Positions 7,862 to 18,288 of a DNA stretch of 64,000 nt are shown here, in pieces. Source of the DNA: UBA2377 sp964429385 (GTDB taxonomy: Bacteria; Verrucomicrobiota; Verrucomicrobiia; Opitutales; Opitutaceae); assembly GCA_964429385.1 (NCBI GenBank), contig CAYSBR010000017.1, forward strand, positions 1-64,000. The letters run 5' to 3'. Both the position numbers and the translations under genes were made by a program. The notes beneath the pieces were generated by a model. The model searched no databases and was not told the origin of the DNA. It saw only the letters and a program-made list of their open reading frames with translations. The first letter of the stretch is position 1. Each line of letters begins with the position of its first letter.

Positions 7862-10800
7862 ATGTCAACCGCCCCACGCTACCACGCGCACCGCGGCGCC
7901 ATCCGCGGTCGCAACCTCGACGGCTTTTTCAACCGTCCGCTCTACATCGCAAACACCCACGCATTCGTGCTCGCGGGCGACCGGCCCATCGTGCGCTTCG
8001 CCAGCGGCGAGACCCTCCATGGCACCTTCCTCCTCGGGATCGTGCGCGCCGGCCGGCTGCACTGGTTGCATGAGCAATCCGCCATCGAAGCGGAATACCG
8101 TCCCGCGCATTTCCGCTGGACCGTGCGCCCCTCCGCCCTCGCCGGAGTGGAAGTCCTCTTTGAAATCGTCGCCCTCGCCCGGCCCGTGGGATTTGCGGCG
8201 CAACTCCGCATGACCGGTGCCCGGGCCGGCGACGAGCTGCTCTGGGCCTTTGGCGGCGCGAAGACCTGGCCCGGCCAGTCGCTGAACTGGGCCCTTGATC
8301 CGCACAATGGCACGGTCCTGCTCCCCCAGCCTTTTGACGCCGCGCTCTGCGCCGGCAATCACGTGCGCGCGACACGCACCGGCTTCACCGTGGCGGAACA
8401 ACGCACCGCACGATTCCTCACGCACGGACAATGGACGGCATCCGCCACGCCTTTCATCGCGGAAGCCGGGGACCTTGCGAACGGCCTCGCGCACCCGGCT
8501 TCCGGCCGGCCGCGCCACCCCCTCCTTGCCGCCCGCGTGCCGCTGACGGCGGACTTCGACGCCACCTGGTCGTGGCTGCGCACCCGTCCACGCACCCGCG
8601 CCAAGGCCGCCACCCCCGCGCGACTCTTCACCACCGGTCTTGCCCGCTCCGCGGCACTGGCCGCCCGCATCAGCGTGGAGACACCCGATGAACGGTTGAA
8701 CGCGCTCTCCGGCGCGCTCGGCGCCGCGATTGACGGCGCATGGTATCCGCCGGCCTTCCGCCACGGCGCGATGTTGTGGAACCGCCGGTATCCGGGCTGG
8801 CGGACGGTTTTCGGCGGCACCGTCGCAGGCTGGCCCGAGCGCGTGCGCGCGCAGGCCGCCTTCTATTTCGCCCGGCAGGTGAAGGACGATCGCAACCGCT
8901 CGCGGCGCGCCGACCCCGCGATGCTGCTCTCCGTGCCGGCCCGCGATTCACGCTTCTACGGCCGCGGCCGCATCCTTCCCGATCAGGCGGTTTACAACAT
9001 GCAATCGCAGTTGTTCGACCAGATGATCCATGCCTGGCGCTGGACCGGCGACGCCAAGCTCGAAGCTCTCCTGCGCCCGGCGCTCGAATTGCATCTGGAG
9101 TGGATTCGCGCGTGCTTCGACCCCGACAACGACGGGCTCTACGAAAGCGTCATCAACGTCTGGCCCACCGACTCGGTCTGGTATGCCGGCGGCGGCGCGA
9201 CGGAAGAAACCTCCTACGCCTACCGCGCCCACACCGCCGCCCGCGATCTCGCCCGCCGGGCCGGAGACAAACCCGTCACGCACCGGCACGAAAGAACACT
9301 CACCCGCATCCGCACAGCGTTTCAATCCAGACTCTGGAGCCGCGCCCGCGGTCACCCCGGCCTCTACCGCGAGCAAGGAGGCCGGCAGCGCCTGCACGAG
9401 GATGCGTGGCTTTACAGCATTTTCCTGCCGATTGACGCCGGACTGGTGGACACGACGCAGGCCGCGCAGTCGCTGCGCTACACCGAGTGGGCGTTGCAAA
9501 ACGATCCCGTGCCCGCCGGAGGCCGGCGCGTGTGGACTTCAAACTTCGTGCCCGGCATCTGGTCCGTGCGCGAAAACTGGCCGGGCGACAACCACCACCT
9601 CGCGCTCGCCTATTTCCAGACCGGGCTCGCGCGCGACGGCTGGGAAATCTTTCGCGGCAATTTCCTGCACACCGCCTTCGCCGGCCGCATCCCCGGCGAT
9701 TTCGGCGCGACCGCCGGCGGCACGGACTTCGGTGACTGCACCTGCACCTTTGCGCGCACTCTCGTTGAAGGTCTTTTCGGCTACGCGCCCGATTACCCCA
9801 ATGACGTGGTGAAAATCGCCCCGCAATTCCCCGAGTCCTGGGATCACGCAAAACTGCACACGCCGGATGTCCGCCTCCACTTCCAGCGCCGCAACGGCGA
9901 ACTCACGCTCGCCGTCAGACTCACCCGTCCGGCTCCGCTGGAGATCCGCCTCAGCCTCTGCGCACGCGCCATCACCGCCGTAACCGCCGATGACCGCCCG
10001 GCGACATGGCAGGCGCGGCCCGGATTCGGCTGCACCCTCGTCGAAGTGCGCCTGCCGGCAACCGGAGAGGTGGTCGTGAAAGTGGCTTTCACAGGCGAAG
10101 CTCCGGTTTTCCCGGCGCAACTGCGGACACTCCGCCCCGGCGATGCCGTCACCTTGCACGCCCCGCGGGCCGTCATCACGGACTGCTCCGACCCGCAGGC
10201 GGCGCTGACCGGGGCCCGGATACGGGCGGGCCGCCTCTCCGCCCGGGTCGGCCGGCACGCGGGACATCATACGGTGTTTGCCCGGGTCACTTTCGGCACG
10301 CTGCCGCAATGGCGGCGGTTTCACCTTCACGTCAAACCGCCGCGCCCGATTCTCCCGCGCCCGATCCCACGCCGCGCGACCTGGGCCTGCCTCGACTTGA
10401 AACCCGTGTTGAACGGCGACATCCGCACGATCTTTCAACAGGCTTACCTGTCCCCCCGCCCGGCGACGGTCTCCGCCCGTATCGGCGTGGATGGTTACTC
10501 ACCGTGGACGTTTCCGTATTGGCAATCCCGCCCGCCGGCCATCGCGCTCGACGGCGTGCCCGCCCTGCTGGAGCCGGGCGACACCCCGCGACTGCGCACC
10601 CCGCAAGGCGTGCCGTTTGCGTGGTCCGGCGTCGGTCACAACATCGCCTTCACCTCCCTTTGGGACAACTGGCCCGACCGCGTCACCGTGCCCGTGAACC
10701 GGCGCGGAGCCGCCATCTGGTTTCTCGTCTGCGGTTCGACCAATCCCATGCAGGGCCGCATCGCCAACGGCGTGCTGCGCCTGCGCTACGCCGACGGCCT

Positions 10801-11089
10801 CACCGATGAGCTCAATCTTGTGCCGCCATTCAACTACTGGAATCTGTGTCCGATCCGCGTGGCCAATCTGGCTCCGGGCCAGGAAAGCCGCGCGGATTAC
10901 ACGGCGAAGACCGATGCGTTCTGCCTCCCCGCCACACCGCCGCCCACGGTGCAGCTCGGGGAGAACTGTCGCGCCATGCTGCTCCACCAGCCCCTGCGAC
11001 CCGGTGCGCTGCTGCGCGATCTCACCCTCGAAACACTTTCCTCGGAAGTCGTCATCGGTTTGATGGGCGTCACCCTCATGGACCGCTGA
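7862..11089 (+). CDS. Large six-hairpin glycosidase-like protein with DUF4450-like N-terminus
   Basis: 1075 residues. The N-terminal region (RNLDGFFNRPLYIANTHAF, GDRPIVRF) resembles the DUF4450 domain found before (alpha/alpha)6 barrels in polysaccharide-utilisation proteins. Residues about 270-650 form the barrel, with motifs such as NMQSQLFDQMIHAWRWTGD, VWPTDSVWYAGGGATEETSY, GIWSVRENWPGDNHHLALAY and TDFGDCTCTFARTLVEGLFGY. Small beta modules follow (KIAPQFPESWDHAKL). The last 300 residues are an additional, unrecognised beta-rich region (TWACLDLKPVLNGDI...). No signal peptide is seen. The start at 7862 precedes the conserved segment by only about 15 residues. Likely a cytoplasmic glycosidase or lyase acting on a complex glycan; the reaction is not determinable from sequence alone. 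Confidence 0.65.
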   Translation: MSTAPRYHAHRGAIRGRNLDGFFNRPLYIANTHAFVLAGDRPIVRFASGETLHGTFLLGIVRAGRLHWLHEQSAIEAEYRPAHFRWTVRPSALAGVEVLFEIVALARPVGFAAQLRMTGARAGDELLWAFGGAKTWPGQSLNWALDPHNGTVLLPQPFDAALCAGNHVRATRTGFTVAEQRTARFLTHGQWTASATPFIAEAGDLANGLAHPASGRPRHPLLAARVPLTADFDATWSWLRTRPRTRAKAATPARLFTTGLARSAALAARISVETPDERLNALSGALGAAIDGAWYPPAFRHGAMLWNRRYPGWRTVFGGTVAGWPERVRAQAAFYFARQVKDDRNRSRRADPAMLLSVPARDSRFYGRGRILPDQAVYNMQSQLFDQMIHAWRWTGDAKLEALLRPALELHLEWIRACFDPDNDGLYESVINVWPTDSVWYAGGGATEETSYAYRAHTAARDLARRAGDKPVTHRHERTLTRIRTAFQSRLWSRARGHPGLYREQGGRQRLHEDAWLYSIFLPIDAGLVDTTQAAQSLRYTEWALQNDPVPAGGRRVWTSNFVPGIWSVRENWPGDNHHLALAYFQTGLARDGWEIFRGNFLHTAFAGRIPGDFGATAGGTDFGDCTCTFARTLVEGLFGYAPDYPNDVVKIAPQFPESWDHAKLHTPDVRLHFQRRNGELTLAVRLTRPAPLEIRLSLCARAITAVTADDRPATWQARPGFGCTLVEVRLPATGEVVVKVAFTGEAPVFPAQLRTLRPGDAVTLHAPRAVITDCSDPQAALTGARIRAGRLSARVGRHAGHHTVFARVTFGTLPQWRRFHLHVKPPRPILPRPIPRRATWACLDLKPVLNGDIRTIFQQAYLSPRPATVSARIGVDGYSPWTFPYWQSRPPAIALDGVPALLEPGDTPRLRTPQGVPFAWSGVGHNIAFTSLWDNWPDRVTVPVNRRGAAIWFLVCGSTNPMQGRIANGVLRLRYADGLTDELNLVPPFNYWNLCPIRVANLAPGQESRADYTAKTDAFCLPATPPPTVQLGENCRAMLLHQPLRPGALLRDLTLETLSSEVVIGLMGVTLMDR

Positions 11090-11096
11090 CCGGCGT

Positions 11097-11807
11097 TCAC
11101 TTCTTTGTCTTCACGGCGCGTTTTCGCTCCGGGAAAAGCGTGCGGCAGAGCTCGCACACCGTGCCATCACAGCCGCGCGCCGTGCAGTGCTCACGCCCGT
11201 AGAAGATGATCCGCAGGTGCAACTGGTTCCAGTGCTCTCGCGGAAAGAGTTTCTTCAGGTCCGCCTCCGTCTGCGCGACATTGCGGCCATCGGTCAGCTT
11301 CCACCGTTGCGCGAGGCGATGGATGTGTGTGTCCACCGGGAACGCCGGTTCCCCGAAGACCTGGGCCATGACCACGCTCGCCGTTTTGTGGCCCACGCCC
11401 GGCAGGGCTTCCAGTTCAGCAAATGTCCGCGGCACCTGCCCGCCATGATGCTCGATCAGCAGCTGCGAAAGCCGGGAGATGGCCCTGGCCTTCTGCGGGG
11501 AAAGCCCGCAGGGCCGGATAATCTCCTGGATCTTCGCCACCGGCACCGGCGCCATCGCCTGCGGCGTATCCGCCAGCGCCCAGAGTCGCGGCGTCACTTC
11601 GTTGACGCGCTTGTCCGTGCACTGCGCCGAGAGCAGGACCGCCACCAGCAACGTATAGGCATCCCGGTGATCGAGCGGCACCGGCGTCTCCGGGTAGAGC
11701 TCCGCCAGCCGCCGGTCAATGTAAGCGGCGCGATCAACCTTGGTGCAAAAGGGTTTCGGACGGTCCACGGAAATGGCCAAACAGAGGCGCTTTCCCTGCC
11801 AAAACAA
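11097..11807 (-). CDS. nth: Endonuclease III (DNA glycosylase / AP lyase)
   Basis: Base-excision repair enzyme that removes oxidised pyrimidines and cleaves abasic sites. The helix-hairpin-helix LEALPGVGHKTASVV supplies the catalytic Lys, and VDTHIHRLAQR contains the catalytic Asp. The N-terminal part (LLVAVLLSAQCTDKRVNEVTP) is typical. Four Cys occur near the C-terminus, but with spacing C-x4-C-x4-C-x2-C rather than the usual C-x6-C-x2-C-x5-C, so the iron-sulfur site is atypical or lost. The start at 11807 gives a roughly 25-residue extension before KVDRAAYIDRRLAELYP; a shorter start is possible. It is divergent from gcvP. Confidence 0.92.
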   Translation of the reverse strand: MFWQGKRLCLAISVDRPKPFCTKVDRAAYIDRRLAELYPETPVPLDHRDAYTLLVAVLLSAQCTDKRVNEVTPRLWALADTPQAMAPVPVAKIQEIIRPCGLSPQKARAISRLSQLLIEHHGGQVPRTFAELEALPGVGHKTASVVMAQVFGEPAFPVDTHIHRLAQRWKLTDGRNVAQTEADLKKLFPREHWNQLHLRIIFYGREHCTARGCDGTVCELCRTLFPERKRAVKTKK

Positions 11808-11875
11808 CCCCTTAATTGACCAGACCCGGCCAAATCTCGATTGCGCCGCTCTCGCCCCGTCCTAGCGTGCGCGCC

Positions 11876-14767
<2,892 letters not shown>

Positions 14768-14798
14768 TTAGCCACGAAGATCACAAAGGAACGACTCT

Positions 14799-15188
14799 AT
14801 GGCCCAGGTAAAAATCTACGGTCATGCCGCGCATCTGAACCCGCGCCGCCAGGCCATCTCCGATGCGATTCACGCCTGCGCCCAAGCCGAACTCGGTCTG
14901 CCCGCAGACAAACGTTTTCATCGCTTCATCGGCCTCGACCCGGAGAATTTCATTCACCCCGCAGATCGCACCGCCGCCTACACGATCATCGAGGTCAGCC
15001 TGTTTGAAGGGCGCTCCATAGAAACGAAAAAGGCTTTCATTCGCGCCCTCTTTGCCCGGTTCGCTGCAGCCAATCTCGCCAGCCCACAAGACTTGGAAAT
15101 CACCCTGTCGGAAACCCCGCGCGGCAACTGGGGCATCCGTGGCCAGCCGGGCGATGAACTCGCCCTGAACTACAAAGTGGCGCGATAA
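14799..15188 (+). CDS. Tautomerase-superfamily protein lacking the N-terminal proline
   Basis: 129 residues. It resembles the tautomerase / MIF-like fold (Tautomerase_2 type): an N-terminal strand MAQVKIYG, helix RRQAISDAIHACAQAELG, strand RFHRFIGLDPENF, strand YTIIEVSLFEGRS, helix KKAFIRALFARFA, and final strand DLEITLSETPRGNWGIRG. Classical members use Pro at position 2 as the catalytic base. Here Ala follows Met, so either catalysis differs or the protein is not a tautomerase. It is separated by 31 bases from gcvP and preceded by AAAGGA, so co-transcription with gcvP is possible. Confidence 0.7.
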   Translation: MAQVKIYGHAAHLNPRRQAISDAIHACAQAELGLPADKRFHRFIGLDPENFIHPADRTAAYTIIEVSLFEGRSIETKKAFIRALFARFAAANLASPQDLEITLSETPRGNWGIRGQPGDELALNYKVAR

Positions 15189-15197
15189 CCCCCGAGG

Positions 15198-15818
15198 CTA
15201 TTCCCCATTGTCCTCGATCTCCGGCGGTCGGATGACCGAGAGCAGACGATCGAGTTCGGCTTGGGTGGGATTGCGGATGGAGAGAACTTTCAGGACGGAC
15301 TCGCCGGCGGGAAGGCTCACCTGCGTTGCCTCCTCCGTTTCCAAGCCGAGCAGCGCCACCGCCAGCGGAGAGTTGTGCGGCAGGCATTCGATCCCCGAGG
15401 CCTCATCAACGGCCGTTTCCCCATAGGTCGTGACGAGAAACGTGAAGCGGTGCACCCGCTTCGTCGCGACATCGCGTTTCTCGATTCGTGCCACATGCCC
15501 CAGTTGCAGAAAGTCGGTCGGCTTGGTGAGCCACACCGCCGGGTCCACTTCGATGAAGGTGTTGCGCGCCACGAAGCGGTCGAGCGCGGTCATCTTGCGA
15601 TCCACGGCGCGGATCGCCTCCTTCGCCGCCTTGAAGCCAAAGTTCTCGCGCAAGTCGCCCTGGCTGTGCGCCTCGACCTTGTCCTTCACCAACTCGACTC
15701 GCTGGCGCTTCAGCGCCTCGAATTCCTCGGCGAGCACACGGTTGTAGCCTGGACGCACATAGATGGTCGTGGGCGCGGGCGGCGGCGTGAAGAATATCCG
15801 TTTGCGGCGGGGCGGCAT
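15198..15818 (-). CDS. GreA/GreB-family transcript cleavage factor-like protein
   Basis: 206 residues. The N-terminal half has the coiled-coil finger of Gre factors, with the signature HSQGDLRENFGFKAAKEAIR (family: GDLxENxxYxxAKE), including the acidic tip residues. The C-terminal half is a FKBP-like domain (AVWLTKPTDFLQLGHVARIE ... LVTTYGETAVDEASG ... NSPLAVALLGLETEEATQV). Family members bind in the secondary channel of RNA polymerase and stimulate cleavage of backtracked transcripts. The basic N-terminus (PPRRKRIFF) and the sequence divergence suggest a paralogue rather than the housekeeping GreA. It is convergent with the tautomerase-like gene. Confidence 0.82.
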   Translation of the reverse strand: MPPRRKRIFFTPPPAPTTIYVRPGYNRVLAEEFEALKRQRVELVKDKVEAHSQGDLRENFGFKAAKEAIRAVDRKMTALDRFVARNTFIEVDPAVWLTKPTDFLQLGHVARIEKRDVATKRVHRFTFLVTTYGETAVDEASGIECLPHNSPLAVALLGLETEEATQVSLPAGESVLKVLSIRNPTQAELDRLLSVIRPPEIEDNGE

Positions 15819-15907
15819 GGCGTGTCACGGCAGCAAGCCGCCGCATCCCGTAAATGGCAATCCGCCGGTGCACTGCACCGCACACGGATCATATCCATAA
15901 AAACAAA

Positions 15908-15956
15908 AAGGACACGAAGCTCACCAAGGCCCGGCCTTCGCGCACTTTGTGTCCTT
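15908..15956. repeat. Dispersed inverted repeat (CACGAAG type), copy 1
   Basis: The arms AAGGACACGAAG and CTTTGTGTCCTT (11 of 12 paired) enclose an inner AAGGC/GCCTT hairpin. It lies between the 3' end of purU and the 5' end of the GreA-like gene. It resembles the element at 26440-26493 in arm sequence and layout, and it may act as the purU terminator. Confidence 0.65.
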
Positions 15957-15978
15957 CGTGATGAAAAACTGAATCAGC

Positions 15979-16851
15979 TCAGTTCGAAAACAGGATCGTC
16001 TTGTTGCCCTGGACGATGACGCGGTCCTCGAGGTGGTAGCGGAAGCCGCGCGAGAGCACGGCGTTCTCCACATCCTTGCCGAGGCGCATCATGTCCTTGA
16101 TCGAATCGCTGTGACGGATGCGCACAACGTCCTGCTCGATGATCGGGCCGGCATCGAGTTCCTCGGTGACATAGTGGCAGGTCGCGCCGATCAACTTCAC
16201 GCCGCGCTCCTCCGCCTGGTGGTAGGGCTTCGCCCCGACAAAGGACGGCAGGAAGCTGTGGTGGATGTTGATCACACGGTGCCGGTAGCGCTCGCAGAGC
16301 CACGGCGGGAAGATCTGCATGTACCGCGCCAGGACGATGGTCTCGGGCTGCGCCTCATCAATGAGCGCCGCCGTCTTTTCCAAGGCCGCCTGCTTCGCGG
16401 CGGGCTCGGTCGGGACGGGAACGTGGTGATACGGAATCCCATACCACTCAACCAGCGAACGCAGGTCATCGTGGTTGGAGATCACGCATGGCACGTCGAA
16501 GTTCAAATCACCGGCCTTGCGGCGGTGCAGCAGATAGGCGAGGCAGTGGTCGAACTTGCTCACGAGCAGGACGACCCGCTGGCGGCGGTCGGCCTCGACC
16601 AACCGCCACTGCATCCGCAACTCGTCCGCGATCGGCTTGAATTCTTGCTCGAACCGGGCACGGACCTCGGGGCCGCCGGAGACGGCGAATTCCGATCGCA
16701 TGAAGAAGGTCGTGCTGCCGGCGTCGTGATACTGGTTCGCCTCCGTGATGGAGGCCCCCCGCTCGGCCAGAAACGTGGCCACACGGGCCACGATCCCGAC
16801 GCGATCCGGGCAGCTCGCAATGAGTCGCAGGCGGAGGGGCTCGGTGCTCAT
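15979..16851 (-). CDS. purU: Formyltetrahydrofolate deformylase
   Basis: Hydrolyses 10-formyl-tetrahydrofolate to formate and tetrahydrofolate. 290 residues, the family's usual length. An N-terminal ACT domain (LIASCPDRVGIVARVATFLAERGASI, residues about 8-85) is followed by a formyltransferase-fold domain. The conserved segment is HHSFLPSFVGAKPYHQAEERG, then GATCHYVTEELDAGPIIEQDV. The start ATG overlaps the stop of the upstream LigM-like gene (16848-16851), indicating translational coupling. In this context it probably removes one-carbon units as formate and regenerates free tetrahydrofolate for the demethylase, rather than serving purine balance as in E. coli. Confidence 0.95.
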   Translation of the reverse strand: MSTEPLRLRLIASCPDRVGIVARVATFLAERGASITEANQYHDAGSTTFFMRSEFAVSGGPEVRARFEQEFKPIADELRMQWRLVEADRRQRVVLLVSKFDHCLAYLLHRRKAGDLNFDVPCVISNHDDLRSLVEWYGIPYHHVPVPTEPAAKQAALEKTAALIDEAQPETIVLARYMQIFPPWLCERYRHRVINIHHSFLPSFVGAKPYHQAEERGVKLIGATCHYVTEELDAGPIIEQDVVRIRHSDSIKDMMRLGKDVENAVLSRGFRYHLEDRVIVQGNKTILFSN

Positions 16852-18194
16852 TGTTCGTTGAGACGATTGTAGGAGACCTTCGCCCGCACTTCCGTCTGGA
16901 CGTGGCGCTCGACGGTCGGCCGGTTCGAACCGCCGTTTTCCTCACCCCAGATGAGCGAAACCTCCGCGCCGTCGGCGATGGTTTCATCCACCATGGCGAG
17001 GGAGAACCAGCCCTTCACGTTGACCGTGTAAACCGTGTAGGTGGAAAGGCCGGCGAACTTGCCGTTGGCGAGCACCTTGTCGAAAGGCAGGATCGCGTAG
17101 TAGGCGTTGGGCATTTCCATGTATTTGCAGCGGTCGCCTTCGCCGTGCTGGCTCGCGAAGATCTTGACGGAGTCCTCCTTGTTCCAGCGCAGCCAGACCT
17201 TGCGGCGGTGCGGCTGGGTGGCGAGCTTCTCCAGCGCCTCGCGGCCGATGAAGTCGTGGTCGAACTTCACGTGGCGGCCGTAGCCGAGATCCCACGGGGT
17301 CTGGTAATAGTCCGCGATATTGGGCGAGCTGAAGCTGCCGCCGAGCGAGGCGTTGGCCTCGAATCCATCGGCCGGGAGCCATTCACGGTAGGCCTTGAGC
17401 TTCTCCGTCCAGATGGCGGGCATCGGCGAGGGAATCCAGCCGCTCTCGGGCGAAACCGTCGAGTAGGACCGGGCACCGCCCTGCACGAGGCCGAATTGCA
17501 CCCCGGCTTTCATCAGGGCATCACGCACGGCCTCGCCGTCCTCGGCCGGGCCATGGATCTCAAGCCCGCCCATGCGCGACATGCTGTGGTTGAGCGCGCG
17601 CACCTTGCGGCCGGCGATCTTGAGGTCGCCGAGATTGAAGAAGGGGATTTCCGGGAACGGGCCTTCGTGCACGGCCTTGATCAGATCGAGGGCATTCGGC
17701 CCCTGGATCTGGAAACGGTAGATGAGGCGGCGGCCGGCGTTGGCGACCGTGCGCTCGTCGCGCGTGACCTTCACATCGTATTTGCCCTGGATGGCGTTGA
17801 ACTCGATCCAGTTTGGCACGGAGGGGCGGCCGACGACGCTGACCTTGGTGTCGCTATGGCCGAAGAGGATGGCGTCACCGATGACGTGGCCGTCATGGTT
17901 GCACGCCACGATCTGCTTGGCCTTGTTGGCGCCGAAATTCTTGAACGTGTTGACCGCCACATCGGAGAGCAGGCGCTTCACATCCGGCCCCTCGAAATAG
18001 ATGTCCTTCATGTGGAAGGACTGGTCGAAGAGGACGACCGCGTTCTGCCAGGCCGCCTGCTCGTCGCGCCAGTTGGAGTATTCCGGCTTGTCCGGGAACT
18101 GGTAACCGCCGACGGGCGCATTGCGCAGCATTTCGACGGGGCTGGAGTAGCTCTGGAGCTTGGCTTCGAGGTTGGCGTGTTTTTGTGCGCTCAT
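16848..18194 (-). CDS. Tetrahydrofolate-dependent O-demethylase-like protein (LigM/DesA, GcvT fold)
   Basis: 448 residues, colinear as far as I can recall with sphingomonad vanillate and syringate O-demethylases LigM/DesA. Shared landmarks include VEMLRN, then SNWRDEQAAWQNAVVLFDQS.HM (His61), AKQ......GHVIGDAI, RFQIQGPNALDLI, SMSRMGGLEIHGP, SPESGWIPSPMPAIW, LKAYREWLPAD, YGRHVKFDHDFIGREALE, and near the end WGEENGGS..PTVE. Such enzymes move a methyl group from a methoxy substrate to tetrahydrofolate, giving 5-methyl-tetrahydrofolate. The substrate here is unknown; the same fold also includes DMSP demethylase and glycine-cleavage T protein, but similarity to LigM is visibly closer. It lies between metF (95-base gap) and purU (overlapping start). 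Confidence 0.82.
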   Translation of the reverse strand: MSAQKHANLEAKLQSYSSPVEMLRNAPVGGYQFPDKPEYSNWRDEQAAWQNAVVLFDQSFHMKDIYFEGPDVKRLLSDVAVNTFKNFGANKAKQIVACNHDGHVIGDAILFGHSDTKVSVVGRPSVPNWIEFNAIQGKYDVKVTRDERTVANAGRRLIYRFQIQGPNALDLIKAVHEGPFPEIPFFNLGDLKIAGRKVRALNHSMSRMGGLEIHGPAEDGEAVRDALMKAGVQFGLVQGGARSYSTVSPESGWIPSPMPAIWTEKLKAYREWLPADGFEANASLGGSFSSPNIADYYQTPWDLGYGRHVKFDHDFIGREALEKLATQPHRRKVWLRWNKEDSVKIFASQHGEGDRCKYMEMPNAYYAILPFDKVLANGKFAGLSTYTVYTVNVKGWFSLAMVDETIADGAEVSLIWGEENGGSNRPTVERHVQTEVRAKVSYNRLNEQ

Positions 18195-18288
18195 GATTTT
18201 CGATGGGTTGGGTTTTTAGACGAGGGTTATGAAAATTGAAAGGCAGGGCGCGCTCTCCACCAGAGGCCGGCCCTGCTCGGCCGGGAGT

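Noticed and set aside
11808..11875. Possible glycine riboswitch before gcvP
   Set aside because: The gap to the divergent nth gene is far too short for the aptamer, and no conserved blocks are visible.
16848..18194. Assignment of the LigM-like gene as glycine-cleavage T protein (gcvT)
   Set aside because: It is about 80 residues longer than GcvT and matches the LigM/DesA pattern (VEMLRN, SNWRDEQ, ESGWIPSPMPAIW) rather than GcvT motifs.
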